The notes: a model not told the origin generated them from the sequence alone. Counted from the first letter of the stretch, positions 34,360 to 43,676 are shown. The stretch is 64,000 nucleotides of DNA from Pirellulaceae bacterium (GCA_023382975.1 JAHDXO010000026.1:47087-111086); one strand, 5' to 3'. Translations and numbers: made by a program.

Positions 34360-36207
34360 CTACGGTCCCCGATCTAGCGCCTGGGCGATCGCACGCGGCA
34401 AGTCGGCCGCCTCGATTTGTTCGAGCGGTTGGGGCAGGGCGATGGACCAGTTGGGCCACTGATCGATCGTGCCGGGCATGTTGGGCCGTTCCTCGACGGC
34501 CGCCGCGTCCTCGAGGTTCGCGACCAGCACCGCGGACGGTGCGGACGCCATCGCCTGGTACGCGCGCCGCACAGCGACCTCGGGCGGTTCGCCATCGTTC
34601 AGCCCCGTGGCGTGCTGCAATCGCCGGCGCAGTTCTTCGTAGCCCTCGCGACTGGGGCGCAGTCCGATCTGCTGTTGCGCGGCAAAGTCGGCGCCGCTCC
34701 ACAGGCCGGCCACCGTGGGCAGGTCGTGCGTGGTGATCGCGGCCATCGACAGCGGCGGGTAGTCGCGCGGCGGTCCGTCCTCGAACCACATCAGCCGGTA
34801 TGACAGCATCCGGTTTTCCTGCAGCCGATGGCGGACCAGCGGCTCGACGGTTCCCAAGTCCTCGCCGGCGACCCACGCTCCCGCGCGATGGCTCTCGACC
34901 GCGACCACCGCCAGCATCTCGTCGGCCGGATAGCGGACATACGTGCCCGTGCCGGGACTCGATGATTCGGGAATCCAGAACAGCCGGAACAAGCCCATCA
35001 CGTGATCGATCCGCAAACCGCCCGCATGGCGCATCGCGGCGCGGATCGTCTGGATGAACGGCCGGAATCCGACCGCACGCAAGCGATGGGGAATGAACGG
35101 AGGCAGGCACCAATTCTGACCGTCGGCGTTGAACAGATCGGGCGGCGCCCCCACGGTGGCCCCCGTCGCGAGCACATCCTGCCACTGCCAGGCGTCGGCG
35201 CCGCCCGGATCGACGCCGATCGGCAAATCCTGGACCAACGGCAGGTATCGGGCGGCATCGGCCAACTGCCGGTCCAGCAGCCATTGCAGCCATGCATGGA
35301 AACCGACACGGTCGGCTCGGGCCGCCGCGAACTGCTGGACGGCGCCGGAGTGCGGATCGCGCAGTTCCGTCGGCCAGACGCGCCAGTCGCCGCCATGGAC
35401 TTCCGCCAGCGCACAGTAGGTTCCGAAGATCCGCAGATCTTCGCCCTGCTGTTGCTGATAGGTTTCGAAATCGGCGTCGTTCGCGCCGGCCCGCCAAATC
35501 GACTCCAGCGCCTGCATCTTCAATCCAAGCACGCGGTCGCGATCGATCCGCCGCGACTGGTTCAGCGTCCGCGCATCGGCAGCCAATGCCGCCAATTGGC
35601 CGTCGCTCCGATCGGCCCCCGGCACCTCGTGAACGCACAGATACAGCGGATTGCGGAAACGGCGACTGGTGGGATAGTACGGACTAGCCTGTTGAGGAAA
35701 AATCGGCGCCGCGGCCGACAGCGGATTGACCAGCACGGCGCCGGCTCCCAAGCTGCTGGACCATTGCGCCAGACGACGCAAGTCCGCCAAGTCGCCCAGC
35801 CCCCAACTCTGCGTCGAACGCGCCGCGTACAACTGAACGGCCAACCCCCAGATCCGCATCGCGGGATCGAAGTGACAGGCCGCCGGACGCTTGATGATCA
35901 GAGTCTGGGCGCCGTTCGTCTCGTCGCGCAAGCGGTGGTAACCGATCGGCAGATCCGGCGACAGTTGGCCCCCGGGCCGGAAAACCGTGCCATCTTCCAG
36001 CGTCAGTTCCGCCGCACCCGACAGGGATCTCGTCTCGCCGGGCCACAGGACAAGGATTGCTAGCGGCGAGTCCGGCGGCGGCTGATCGGCTTCCACGCCC
36101 ATCGCGGACAACAGCGCGGCACGGGTCTCGGACGAAGTCGCGTGCCAATGCCCAAACATATCGTGGTAACCGGGATGGACTCCCCATCGTTCCAGGTGCT
36201 CGTCCAT
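34360..36207 (-). CDS. malQ: 4-alpha-glucanotransferase (amylomaltase, GH77)
   Basis: 615 residues from ATG 36207. The GH77 catalytic set is present: G-L-R-I-D-H-V-M-G carries the nucleophile Asp, V-A-G-E-D-L-G the acid/base Glu, and T-T-H-D-L-P-T the stabilising Asp. It moves glucan segments between alpha-1,4-glucans in the cytoplasm, for maltodextrin or glycogen turnover. An N-terminal region of about 140 residues before the barrel is rich in beta strands (L-T-L-E-D-G-T-V, G-Y-H-R-L) and matches the accessory region in the longer type of bacterial MalQ. No glycogen or maltose genes adjoin it. Upstream, 246 bases separate it from a divergent MarR gene, with a palindromic site there. Confidence 0.9.
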   Translation of the reverse strand: MDEHLERWGVHPGYHDMFGHWHATSSETRAALLSAMGVEADQPPPDSPLAILVLWPGETRSLSGAAELTLEDGTVFRPGGQLSPDLPIGYHRLRDETNGAQTLIIKRPAACHFDPAMRIWGLAVQLYAARSTQSWGLGDLADLRRLAQWSSSLGAGAVLVNPLSAAAPIFPQQASPYYPTSRRFRNPLYLCVHEVPGADRSDGQLAALAADARTLNQSRRIDRDRVLGLKMQALESIWRAGANDADFETYQQQQGEDLRIFGTYCALAEVHGGDWRVWPTELRDPHSGAVQQFAAARADRVGFHAWLQWLLDRQLADAARYLPLVQDLPIGVDPGGADAWQWQDVLATGATVGAPPDLFNADGQNWCLPPFIPHRLRAVGFRPFIQTIRAAMRHAGGLRIDHVMGLFRLFWIPESSSPGTGTYVRYPADEMLAVVAVESHRAGAWVAGEDLGTVEPLVRHRLQENRMLSYRLMWFEDGPPRDYPPLSMAAITTHDLPTVAGLWSGADFAAQQQIGLRPSREGYEELRRRLQHATGLNDGEPPEVAVRRAYQAMASAPSAVLVANLEDAAAVEERPNMPGTIDQWPNWSIALPQPLEQIEAADLPRAIAQALDRGP

Positions 36208-36340
36208 AGCGTTTCTCGAAATTCCTCTCGTCGGCGGCCAAGCTACTTTGACATCCTGCACTGGTATAGATCGGCAGAAACTGCCTGTCGAGTCCCGTCC
36301 AGCACCAAAGGGGGGCAGTGGCCGCATACTCGTCAGAATC

Positions 36341-36363
36341 GTTCAAGTCGGAACGGTTTGAAC
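36341..36363. promoter_or_regulatory. Candidate operator (GTTCAA / TTGAAC palindrome)
   Basis: GTTCAA at 36341-36346 and TTGAAC at 36358-36363 are spaced by 11 bases. They lie between the divergent malQ and MarR genes, the usual place for a MarR dimer to bind. No binding evidence exists. Confidence 0.3.
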
Positions 36364-36453
36364 TCCGAATGATTAGATCGGCTCCCGTCTCGTCCCCGAC
36401 CCTGGTCTGATTCCATCTCCGACGGAGAAACGGAAGGAGAGAACTGCCGAGTC

Positions 36454-37035
36454 ATGTTTGCCATTCGAACAGAAGTTCCGAGCGAATCGGCCGACGCGGT
36501 GCCGTTTGCCTTGGGCGAAACGATCCAGTTGCTGTGGCAGTGCCATCGCCGTCTGCGGCGGATGCTGTCCGAACGGCTGAACGGCACAGGACTGAGCGAC
36601 ACCGAATTTCTCGTGCTGTGGCTCTGTCACCAGTCCGGGCCGCAGGGACTGGCCCAACGCGACTTGGCCGAATCGCTGGGAGTTTCGCCACCCTTGATGA
36701 GCGGACTGGTGGAACGTTTGCGCCAGCAGAAACTGCTGACGGGTCGGCGCTGCCAACTCGACCGTCGCCGCCAATTGTGGTGTACCGACACGGAAGGTTG
36801 CCGTCTGTTGACGCGGATCTGTGCGGATTTGCAGCAGTTGGTCGTCTCACTCGATCAATCGATCTCCGCCCAGCAGCAGCAGATGCTGACCACGCTGCTT
36901 CGCAGCTTGGCGGAAGCGAACGCGGCGTTTTCGGCGTCTTCCGACGACGGGGCGTCTGGACCGACTGCGGTGGTCTCGCCGCTGCGCGTGTTCCAACCGG
37001 ACGAGCATCCAACCAGCTTGGCCACGGAGAGGTAA
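36454..37035 (+). CDS. MarR-family transcriptional regulator
   Basis: 193 residues. A winged helix-turn-helix lies at about 50-115: L-S-D-T-E-F-L-V-L-W-L, then L-A-Q-R-D-L-A-E-S-L-G-V-S-P-P-L-M-S-G-L-V-E-R-L as the recognition unit, then the wing near D-R-R-R. Flanking helices should form the dimer, and a disordered Ser/Pro tail of about 40 residues follows. The downstream TolC-like gene starts one base after the stop, so both are one transcript, and this regulator probably controls the efflux gene and itself. MarR proteins typically respond to small phenolic or lipophilic compounds; the ligand is unknown. Confidence 0.88.
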   Translation: MFAIRTEVPSESADAVPFALGETIQLLWQCHRRLRRMLSERLNGTGLSDTEFLVLWLCHQSGPQGLAQRDLAESLGVSPPLMSGLVERLRQQKLLTGRRCQLDRRRQLWCTDTEGCRLLTRICADLQQLVVSLDQSISAQQQQMLTTLLRSLAEANAAFSASSDDGASGPTAVVSPLRVFQPDEHPTSLATER

Positions 37036-37036
37036 G

Positions 37037-40000
37037 ATGCGGAACCACCTGGGAGCACGGTTCGCTTGGATCTGGCCGCTGGTGCTGGCCGCCGTAGCGT
37101 CGAACGGATGTCAGCGCGCCTTCTACCGCCAGCAGGCCGACGCCGAGGCGTACGCGCTGATCGACGAGAAGAACAACAATCCGCATTGGCAGATGCCGCG
37201 GTACTCGATTGACATCGATCCTCGATCGCGGATGTTCAATCCGTACGATCCGGACCGCGAGCCGATGCCGCCGGACGATCCGACGTCGCATCAGTACATG
37301 CACGAGGTCGATCGGAAGCGAGGCTATCCTCATTGGCACGCCAACGGCGACATCGACGACACGCAGAATCCGGACTGGCGGGCGTTCCTTCCGTTGAATG
37401 AAGAGGGCGTGCTGGTGCTGGATGCGGGGCAGGCGGTTCAACTGGCGCTGTTGCACTCGAACGATTACCAGCAGCAGATGGAGACGTTGTACCTGTCCGC
37501 GCTGGACGTCAGTTTCGAACGGTTTCGCTTCGACACCCAGTTCTTCGGCAACTACAACGCGAACTACCGCGCGGATGGTCCGTTGCGCAGCGCGGCGGGC
37601 CCGCAGAGCGTACTGGCCCTCGAAGGCTTGCCCGTGGTGTCCGCCGAGCGTCTGTTCAGCACGGGCTCGGAACTGGTCGTGGGGTTCGCCAACTCGCTGG
37701 TCTGGCAGTTCGCCGGCCCGAACGACTACAGCACCAGCACCGTGTTGGACCTGACGCTGATCCAGCCTCTGCTGCGAGGCGCCGGCCGCGACCGCGTGCT
37801 GGAGCGTCTCACGCTGTCCGAGCGAACGCTGTTGGCCAACGTCCGGCAGATGGAACGCTATCGCCGGGCGTTCTACGTCGAGATCCTCACCGGACGCGAC
37901 GCCGGGTCGGGCGCCGCGCGGCAGGGGGGTGTGTTCGGCGCCGGACTCGAGGGCTTCACGGGCCTGGGCAGCAGCGCCTTCGGCCGTCTGGGGACGAGCG
38001 GTTCGGGCTTCACCGGCGGAACCGGCGCGGGACAGGCCGGCGGGTTCATGGGACTGTTGCAGAGCGAGCAGGAGATCCGCAACCAGCAGGACAACCTGAA
38101 TTCGTTGCGATCGAACTATTTCCGGCTGCTGGTCAATCTTCAGGAGTTGATGACCACGGTGCCGGAGCAGAGCGAGAGCATCGTCCGCCAGCGACTGCAA
38201 GTCGCCCAGGCCCGGACCGCCATGCTGAACGCGGAGAGCCGATTGCTGAATTCCAAGACCGCCTACCAAAGCCAGTTGGATGCGTTCAAGACAACCTTGG
38301 GTCTGCCGCCGGACATCTGCGTCCGAGTCAACGATCCGATGTTGGAGAAGGTCAGCCTGATCGATCCGAAGATCCGGCCGGTTCAGGACCGCGTCAGCGA
38401 TCTGCAGCGCCGCGTGGGCGATGTGATCCTGGACTTGCTGCCCGCTGCGGGCGAAGCGATGGAGTGGGACGACACGAAACGCACGAAGCTGACTGAACTG
38501 CGGGAGCTGTTGAACGAGGTCGAGACGATCCGCCGCCTGCTGATGGACGGCGACGAAGCTCAAATCCGCCGCATCATGGCGGACGGGATGAAACTGGCCC
38601 GCAAACTGCAGGAGACGCTGGCGGCGGCCCAGGCCGAGGCCGCCGGAGAGAACGGCGATCCGGCGTTCGCCACCGAGGCGCGGCAGGATCTCGAGTTGCT
38701 CGAACGGATTCTCCAGCGGATCGCGCAGCGCGACGACTGGCTGGAGCGGTTGAGCGGTTTCCATTTGCTGCGCGACGTCCTGGACGATCTGAACCGCATC
38801 CAACAGCAACTGGCCGCTGGCGGCTTGATCGACCTGGATTGGATGCGCACCGATTCGAATCCCACCACGCGCCAACTGTACCAGAAATACCAGACGGAGA
38901 TCACGGCGCTGAACCAACTGACGGTCGAGCAACAGGGGCCGCCGATTCAACAACTGCTCGCGGCCATGGCCGCCGAGCGTCAAACGGTCGTGAGTCAATT
39001 GGAGCAGGTATTGGCCGGGAATCCGTGGCTGGCCGAACTGGACCGCTGGCGGATCTCGCCGGACGAAGTCGAAATCGCGACCGACAAACCGCAGCGGATC
39101 GAGGTCCGGCGACTGAAGCGTCTGTTCGCCCAGTTCATCGACACGATGATCGACGTGCCCGGCAAGTTCAACGAACTGCCCGCCAAGATCCAAGCTTACC
39201 AGGCGAAGATCGACGGGCTGATCGCCGACGGGCCGAGCCTGACCTCGCAGGAATTCATCGCGAGGTTCCGCCAGGACGTCTCGCCCGATATTCCGCAGGA
39301 ACTGGTCGAGTTGTCCGAGGGCGTCCTGGTGCTGTCCCTGATGCAAGCGCGCGACCGAGCTGAAACCGTATCCCTGGTCGAGGTCGATCTGCACCCCGCG
39401 ATGGCGTTGGAGATCGCCCGGACCAACCGGCGCGACTGGATGAACCGCCGCGCCGCCTTGGTCGATGCTTGGCGGCTGATCGAGTTCAACGCGGACAATC
39501 TGGAAAGCAGCCTGGACGTGGTGTTCAACGGCGACATCCGCAACCGCAACGACAATCCGTTCAGTTTGGACGCCGCTACGGGAACCTTGCGAGTCGGACT
39601 GCGATTCGATACCCCGCTGATCCGGCTCACCGAACGAAACACCTACCGCCAGGCGTTGATCGAATACCAGCAAACGCGGCGCAGTTACTATCTGTACGAG
39701 GACTCGATCAACCGCAGCTTGCGCGACACGCTGCGGACGATGTACCTGAACCGCGAGAACTTCGAAATCCGTCGCGAGGCCGTGCGGGCCGCCGACTTGC
39801 AGATCGAATTGAACGAGGACATCCGCAAGCTGCAGGAAGCCAGCCGGGCGCCCTCCGGTCCTACGGCCGCCCGCGACGCCGTGTCCGCCCTGTCGGACCT
39901 GCTTCAAGCCCAGAACGACTTCCTGAGCGTCTGGGTCACCTACGAATTGCTGCGGCGCACCCTGGATCTGGATCTGGGCACCATGCAGTTGGATTCGGAA

Positions 40001-40156
40001 GGCATGTGGATCGATCCGGGCCCGATCGGGCCCGAGACGGGCTATCCCGGCGTCGAGGTGGATCTGGAGGATCCCTGCTGGCCCGGACCGCTCGATGTCC
40101 AGGTCGGAACCTGCGGTCCGGTCTGCGACTGCCCCGATTCCAATCCCATTCCATGA
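37037..40156 (+). CDS. Oversized TolC-like outer-membrane efflux protein
   Basis: 1039 residues, about twice the length of usual TolC-type channels. The start ATG 37037 follows GAGAGG. The N-terminal hydrophobic helix ends S-N-G-C, so it may be a lipoprotein with a weak lipobox. The outer-membrane efflux pattern is visible in two separated places. Around 125-430 come A-G-Q-A-V-Q-L-A-L-L-H-S-N-D, L-I-Q-P-L-L-R-G-A-G-R-D, and A-R-T-A-M-L-N-A-E-S-R-L-L-N-S-K. Around 750-960 come M-A-L-E-I-A-R-T-N-R-R-D-W and R-Q-A-L-I-E-Y-Q-Q-T-R-R. Between them (about 440-750) lies a long, charged, helical insertion, probably coiled coil. A Gly-rich loop sits at about 290-335. It should form a channel with an extended periplasmic part. 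No pump or adaptor gene is next to it. Confidence 0.8.
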   Translation: MRNHLGARFAWIWPLVLAAVASNGCQRAFYRQQADAEAYALIDEKNNNPHWQMPRYSIDIDPRSRMFNPYDPDREPMPPDDPTSHQYMHEVDRKRGYPHWHANGDIDDTQNPDWRAFLPLNEEGVLVLDAGQAVQLALLHSNDYQQQMETLYLSALDVSFERFRFDTQFFGNYNANYRADGPLRSAAGPQSVLALEGLPVVSAERLFSTGSELVVGFANSLVWQFAGPNDYSTSTVLDLTLIQPLLRGAGRDRVLERLTLSERTLLANVRQMERYRRAFYVEILTGRDAGSGAARQGGVFGAGLEGFTGLGSSAFGRLGTSGSGFTGGTGAGQAGGFMGLLQSEQEIRNQQDNLNSLRSNYFRLLVNLQELMTTVPEQSESIVRQRLQVAQARTAMLNAESRLLNSKTAYQSQLDAFKTTLGLPPDICVRVNDPMLEKVSLIDPKIRPVQDRVSDLQRRVGDVILDLLPAAGEAMEWDDTKRTKLTELRELLNEVETIRRLLMDGDEAQIRRIMADGMKLARKLQETLAAAQAEAAGENGDPAFATEARQDLELLERILQRIAQRDDWLERLSGFHLLRDVLDDLNRIQQQLAAGGLIDLDWMRTDSNPTTRQLYQKYQTEITALNQLTVEQQGPPIQQLLAAMAAERQTVVSQLEQVLAGNPWLAELDRWRISPDEVEIATDKPQRIEVRRLKRLFAQFIDTMIDVPGKFNELPAKIQAYQAKIDGLIADGPSLTSQEFIARFRQDVSPDIPQELVELSEGVLVLSLMQARDRAETVSLVEVDLHPAMALEIARTNRRDWMNRRAALVDAWRLIEFNADNLESSLDVVFNGDIRNRNDNPFSLDAATGTLRVGLRFDTPLIRLTERNTYRQALIEYQQTRRSYYLYEDSINRSLRDTLRTMYLNRENFEIRREAVRAADLQIELNEDIRKLQEASRAPSGPTAARDAVSALSDLLQAQNDFLSVWVTYELLRRTLDLDLGTMQLDSEGMWIDPGPIGPETGYPGVEVDLEDPCWPGPLDVQVGTCGPVCDCPDSNPIP

Positions 40157-40194
40157 ACCGCGGCGCGCCTTGTTGCTCGCCAGCGAGTCACTTC

Positions 40195-40225
40195 GGCGGG
40201 CGTCCCACTTTTCCGGACGTCCGCC
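40195..40225. terminator. Candidate two-way terminator between the TolC-like gene and ruvB
   Basis: Arms GGCGGGCGTCC and GGACGTCCGCC pair over 11 bases (one G-T pair) around a 9-base loop. The hairpin lies in the 77-base gap between the two convergent genes. Confidence 0.5.
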
Positions 40226-40233
40226 GCTTGGGA

Positions 40234-41262
40234 TCAGAACAGCTTGCGCTGCAATTCGCCGGCCGCCCCTTGTCCTGGCTGGATGTTCAGGTGCTGGTAG
40301 GTCTTGGCCGTCACAACGCGGCCGCGGGGCGTGCGCACCACCAGCTCCGTGCGAAGCAGGAACGGTTCGACTTCGTCCTCCAGCGTGTCGGGTTCCAAAT
40401 TCATGGTGTGGGCGATGGCATCGAGTCCCGCCGGGCCGCCGCCGAACACGCGCACGATGGTGGCCAGATAGCTGCGGTCCTGGCGGCCGAGCCCCAGATC
40501 GTCGACCCCGGCCATCTCGAGCGCCGCGCGGGCGACGGCCAAGGTGATTTCGCCGTCGGCGCGGCTGTCGGCATAGTCGCGCACCCAGCGCAGTTGGTTG
40601 TTGGCGATGCGCGGCGTGCTGCGGCTGCGCGCGGCGATCTCGCGCGCGGCTTTGGCCTCGATCTTCACCTCCAGCTTACGCGCGTTGCGTTGGACGATCT
40701 CCGTCAATTCCTCGACGCTGTAGAAACTCAAGTGCTCGCGGATCGGGAACCGGTCGCGCAACGGTCCCGACAGCATTCCGGCCCGCGTTGTTGCTCCGAT
40801 CAAGGTGAACGGCTTCAGCCACAGATTGTGCGTCCGCGCGTTGATGCCCTCGCCCAGCACCAGATCGATCCGGAAATCCTCCATCGCCGTGTACAAGTAC
40901 TCTTCGACGGCCCGCGGGATGCGGTGGATTTCGTCGATGAACAGCACGGACCGATCGACCGCGTTGGTCAGGTACGGAACCAAGTCCTTGGGGGCTTTCA
41001 ATCCGGGGCCGCTGGCCAGTTGGACACTGACGCCCAACTCGCGCGGGATGCACAAAGCAAAGGTCGTTTTTCCCAAGCCGGGTGGCCCGTCAAACAGGAT
41101 GTGCCCCAGCGATTCGTTGCGTTTTCGCGCCGCGTCGACCGCGATCATCAACCGCTCGTACACGTCTTGCTGGCCGACCATTTCGGACATGCGCTGAGGC
41201 CGCAGCGCGCGATCCTCTTCTTTTTCCTTGGCCGAACTCTGCAGGATCGCTTCCCGAGTCAT
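40234..41262 (-). CDS. ruvB: Holliday-junction branch-migration ATPase RuvB
   Basis: 342 residues from ATG 41262, with GGAGG upstream. It is an AAA+ ATPase of RuvB type throughout: Walker A G-P-P-G-L-G-K-T-T at 59-67, Walker B V-L-F-I-D-E-I-H-R, sensor G-A-T-T-R-A-G, R-D-R-F, and a C-terminal winged-helix domain. RuvB rings drive branch migration of Holliday junctions together with RuvA. Neither ruvA nor ruvC is next to it; instead it lies 19 bases behind two zinc-ribbon membrane-protein genes on the same strand, so they probably share a transcript. Confidence 0.96.
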   Translation of the reverse strand: MTREAILQSSAKEKEEDRALRPQRMSEMVGQQDVYERLMIAVDAARKRNESLGHILFDGPPGLGKTTFALCIPRELGVSVQLASGPGLKAPKDLVPYLTNAVDRSVLFIDEIHRIPRAVEEYLYTAMEDFRIDLVLGEGINARTHNLWLKPFTLIGATTRAGMLSGPLRDRFPIREHLSFYSVEELTEIVQRNARKLEVKIEAKAAREIAARSRSTPRIANNQLRWVRDYADSRADGEITLAVARAALEMAGVDDLGLGRQDRSYLATIVRVFGGGPAGLDAIAHTMNLEPDTLEDEVEPFLLRTELVVRTPRGRVVTAKTYQHLNIQPGQGAAGELQRKLF

Positions 41263-41281
41263 GTTGCCTCCGTACCTTGGT

Positions 41282-42256
41282 TCACAGTGCGCCCGCAATC
41301 GCCAGGGCCAAGCATAACACCAGTCCGATCAAACCGGCAATGGCGACGACGCCCAGAATCTTGTTCCACGAGATCGGCGCCTGGCCTGTCGCCCGCCCCG
41401 TCTGGCCGTTGACCAAGAAGCGGAACAATTGATCGCGGTAGCGGTAAGCCATGATCCAAACCGGCAACAAAACCGGTTCGCTGGTCAGTCCTTCCAACAA
41501 CACGTTCAGCCGCATGTTGCGGCACCGCGCGGGGACGTACCGCTGGCAGGCTTCGCGATCGAGGTTCTCCAAGCCCTGGTGGGCCAGCGGCCGCGCGTAT
41601 TTCCGCTGCACGCGGAATTGCTCGACGATCATGTTCTCGGTGTCGACGTTCCCGGCCGGTTCGGCGGTGGCCAAGTCGTAGGGGCACAGGTCGGAGGTCT
41701 CGTGCGGCGTCAACACCCCGCTGGCGCCGATCAGCAGCCCCTGGTAAGTCCCGTGGTGCTCGCCGAACACGGGCACCCAGTCTCCTCGCGCACCGAACGG
41801 GACATCGCTGGAATCCGCCGTCCAGTAGGTGTGCGTACGGGCTTGGAACACCCAGTACGGCACGTAGACCGCGGAGACCTTCGTCACCTCGGCCGCGCTC
41901 GCCAAGTCGCCGGGCCGCCAGAAACCGCGTCCGAGCCACTGACGAAGAATCGCGCTGGCCCGGTCGTGATCCACGGCAAACCTGACGATTCGCTGCGGCG
42001 CGACCGATTTCATGTCTTCTTGCTTGGAAAGGTTCGAATTCCCGCAAAACGGGCAGCGCAGCGTCCGGGCCGACGCGTCGTAGCTCATCGAAGCCCCGCA
42101 GCCGTCGCAGACGAAATTGTGCGTGGACGTCTGGGTTGCCAGCACCTGCCGCGGATCGTCGCCGACCGGCGCCTCGGTGCCGCAGTTCGCACAGAACAAG
42201 TCCTCTTCGTCGATCAGACCGCCGCAAACGGTACACTTCGCAATCCCTAGTGACAT
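41282..42256 (-). CDS. Zinc-ribbon protein with C-terminal membrane helix
   Basis: 324 residues from ATG 42256. Two zinc ribbons are at the N-terminus (C-T-V-C ... C-A-N-C, then C-D-G-C ... C-P-F-C). A middle region has W-L-G-R-G-F-W-R-P-G-D-L and V-Y-V-P-Y-W-V-F, and a region near the end reads Y-R-Y-R-D-Q-L-F-R-F-L-V-N-G-Q-T-G. It closes with one strong membrane helix in the last 25 residues. The protein encoded just upstream (7-base gap) has the same plan and the same R-Y-R-D-x-L-x-R-F-L-x-N-G-Q-T-G element, so the two are paralogues. The function is unknown; the ribbons suggest binding of metal, nucleic acid or protein at the membrane. Confidence 0.6.
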   Translation of the reverse strand: MSLGIAKCTVCGGLIDEEDLFCANCGTEAPVGDDPRQVLATQTSTHNFVCDGCGASMSYDASARTLRCPFCGNSNLSKQEDMKSVAPQRIVRFAVDHDRASAILRQWLGRGFWRPGDLASAAEVTKVSAVYVPYWVFQARTHTYWTADSSDVPFGARGDWVPVFGEHHGTYQGLLIGASGVLTPHETSDLCPYDLATAEPAGNVDTENMIVEQFRVQRKYARPLAHQGLENLDREACQRYVPARCRNMRLNVLLEGLTSEPVLLPVWIMAYRYRDQLFRFLVNGQTGRATGQAPISWNKILGVVAIAGLIGLVLCLALAIAGAL

Positions 42257-42263
42257 GCGCGCC

Positions 42264-43403
42264 TTACCCTCCGGCAATCATGAGGAACAGCAGAACGAGG
42301 ATCAACAGCAAAAGAAGTCCGCCGCCCACGGCCAAGGCGATCCTCGCACCGGAAACCGGCTTGTCGCCCGCGCACTTTCCCGTCTGGCCGTTGAGCAAGA
42401 AACGGTACAGCTTGTCGCGGTAGCGGTAGCTCAGAATGTAGACCGGCAGCAGGCAGAGATCCGAATTGACTTTCGAATAGCGAGTCTCTAGCTGCAAACT
42501 GCGATGGGTGTCCCCCGGCATGAACGCCGCGACATTCATCTGCTCGCGCCGGTCGAATTCCCGCTGGCAGACATCCAATGCCGCATCGCGTTGGATCGAA
42601 TACTCCTCGGTCAACCAACCGGCCAGAAAATACGGTTGATACCGTTTCAGCGCCGGCAACTGGAAAGGCTTGACTCGCTCAGCGTCCTGCTGCGACAGGC
42701 CGCGGCTTCCAGAGACCAAGTAGCCGCTGTAGTAGCGGTGGTGACGTCCCGCCAGAGGCCACCATTCGGTCTCCTGTACCTGCCGCGTCCGAGTGACCGT
42801 GTTCCCTTTCGAATCGCGGGTGGTGTAGGTCTCGGTGCGATACCAGTGCTCGCCGATCGTCGCCGACCACTCGCTCTCGGCCAACATCGAGAATGCCCAG
42901 AAAGGCAGGTAGACCCCTTTCATCTTGTCGGCGATCTGCGATTGGCTCAGATCACCGGGCCGAAACCAGCCATTGCTGCGGAGCCATTCGTTGAATTTCT
43001 CCTGCGCCTGTTCCGGAGTGATCGCAAAACCGATCACGAATTCGGGTCGCTGACGACCTGTGCCCTCCGGGGAGAACTCGACGACGTAGGTCGAATCGCA
43101 GAAAGGACAAACGTAGCTGCGCTGATCGGGATCCGTCGCGACTTCGCTGCCGCATCCCTCGCAGCGAAAATGTTTCTGCTCGGGCCTCGCAATTTCGGCG
43201 ACGACCACTTCTGGGTGCGTCTCGCTACTCCGCGGAGTTCCACAGGCAGGGCAGAAGCGATCGCCCGATTCGACCGGACAACCGCATGCCGGACAGGGCT
43301 CGCCCTGCGGAGCGAGTGACAACGGATCGACAATCGGGCTGTCTTCCTCGCCATGTGCGGCGGAATCCGCCATTTCCACTTTGGTTTCCATGTTGTCGTC
43401 CAT
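42264..43403 (-). CDS. Paralogous zinc-ribbon membrane protein, first gene of the ruvB operon
   Basis: 379 residues from ATG 43403; ATG 43391 is also possible. An acidic N-terminus is followed by C-P-A-C ... C-P-A-C and C-E-G-C ... C-P-F-C ribbons. Then come W-F-R-P-G-D-L, V-Y-L-P-F-W-A-F, a strand-rich part with H-W-Y-R-T-E-T-Y, and R-Y-R-D-K-L-Y-R-F-L-L-N-G-Q-T-G before a C-terminal helix. The shared plan with the next gene points to a tandem duplication followed by divergence. It faces a response-regulator gene across a 273-base region containing a palindrome and a promoter. Confidence 0.6.
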   Translation of the reverse strand: MDDNMETKVEMADSAAHGEEDSPIVDPLSLAPQGEPCPACGCPVESGDRFCPACGTPRSSETHPEVVVAEIARPEQKHFRCEGCGSEVATDPDQRSYVCPFCDSTYVVEFSPEGTGRQRPEFVIGFAITPEQAQEKFNEWLRSNGWFRPGDLSQSQIADKMKGVYLPFWAFSMLAESEWSATIGEHWYRTETYTTRDSKGNTVTRTRQVQETEWWPLAGRHHRYYSGYLVSGSRGLSQQDAERVKPFQLPALKRYQPYFLAGWLTEEYSIQRDAALDVCQREFDRREQMNVAAFMPGDTHRSLQLETRYSKVNSDLCLLPVYILSYRYRDKLYRFLLNGQTGKCAGDKPVSGARIALAVGGGLLLLLILVLLFLMIAGG

Positions 43404-43516
43404 TCCATCCAGATGACATCGCAACGGGCCAGAATTTCTGATTCTAACCGTCGGGCGACAAGAAGCGACAATCCTCATTAAGGGCAGTTGACGTGTGCAA
43501 ACAAGTGGCTATTATA

Positions 43517-43535
43517 GGAAGAAAATCATTCTTCC
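43517..43535. promoter_or_regulatory. Palindrome between divergent genes, candidate operator
   Basis: Perfect 7-base arms GGAAGAA (43517-43523) and TTCTTCC (43529-43535) around AATCA. It lies in the AT-richer region between the zinc-ribbon operon and the response-regulator gene. Confidence 0.35.
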
Positions 43536-43580
43536 CGCAATTTCACCCTCATTCCGAGTGATGTTCGAACCCGTCACCGA

Positions 43581-43609
43581 TTGCTTCGCTGACCGCTTTA
43601 CGCTATGAT
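43581..43609 (+). promoter_or_regulatory. Candidate sigma-70-type promoter of the response-regulator gene
   Basis: TTGCTT at 43581-43586 and TATGAT at 43604-43609 with 17-base spacing, 68 bases ahead of the start codon. This is a good match to the housekeeping consensus; the start site is unproven. Confidence 0.5.
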
Positions 43610-43676
43610 GATAGCATTGTCCCACTAAGGTAGTGGATTTCGGTTTTTCAATCGCGTCACCTAAACGAGTCGAGCC

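Noticed and set aside
36452..39907. 1151-codon minus-strand frame opposite the MarR and TolC-like genes
   Set aside because: It is Gln-, Arg- and Val-rich shadow sequence. The plus strand has a recognisable regulator and efflux protein with ribosome sites.
41259..42236. 325-codon minus-strand frame inside the zinc-ribbon gene
   Set aside because: It is offset by one base from the zinc-ribbon frame that has four C-x-x-C pairs and a membrane helix; it has none of these.
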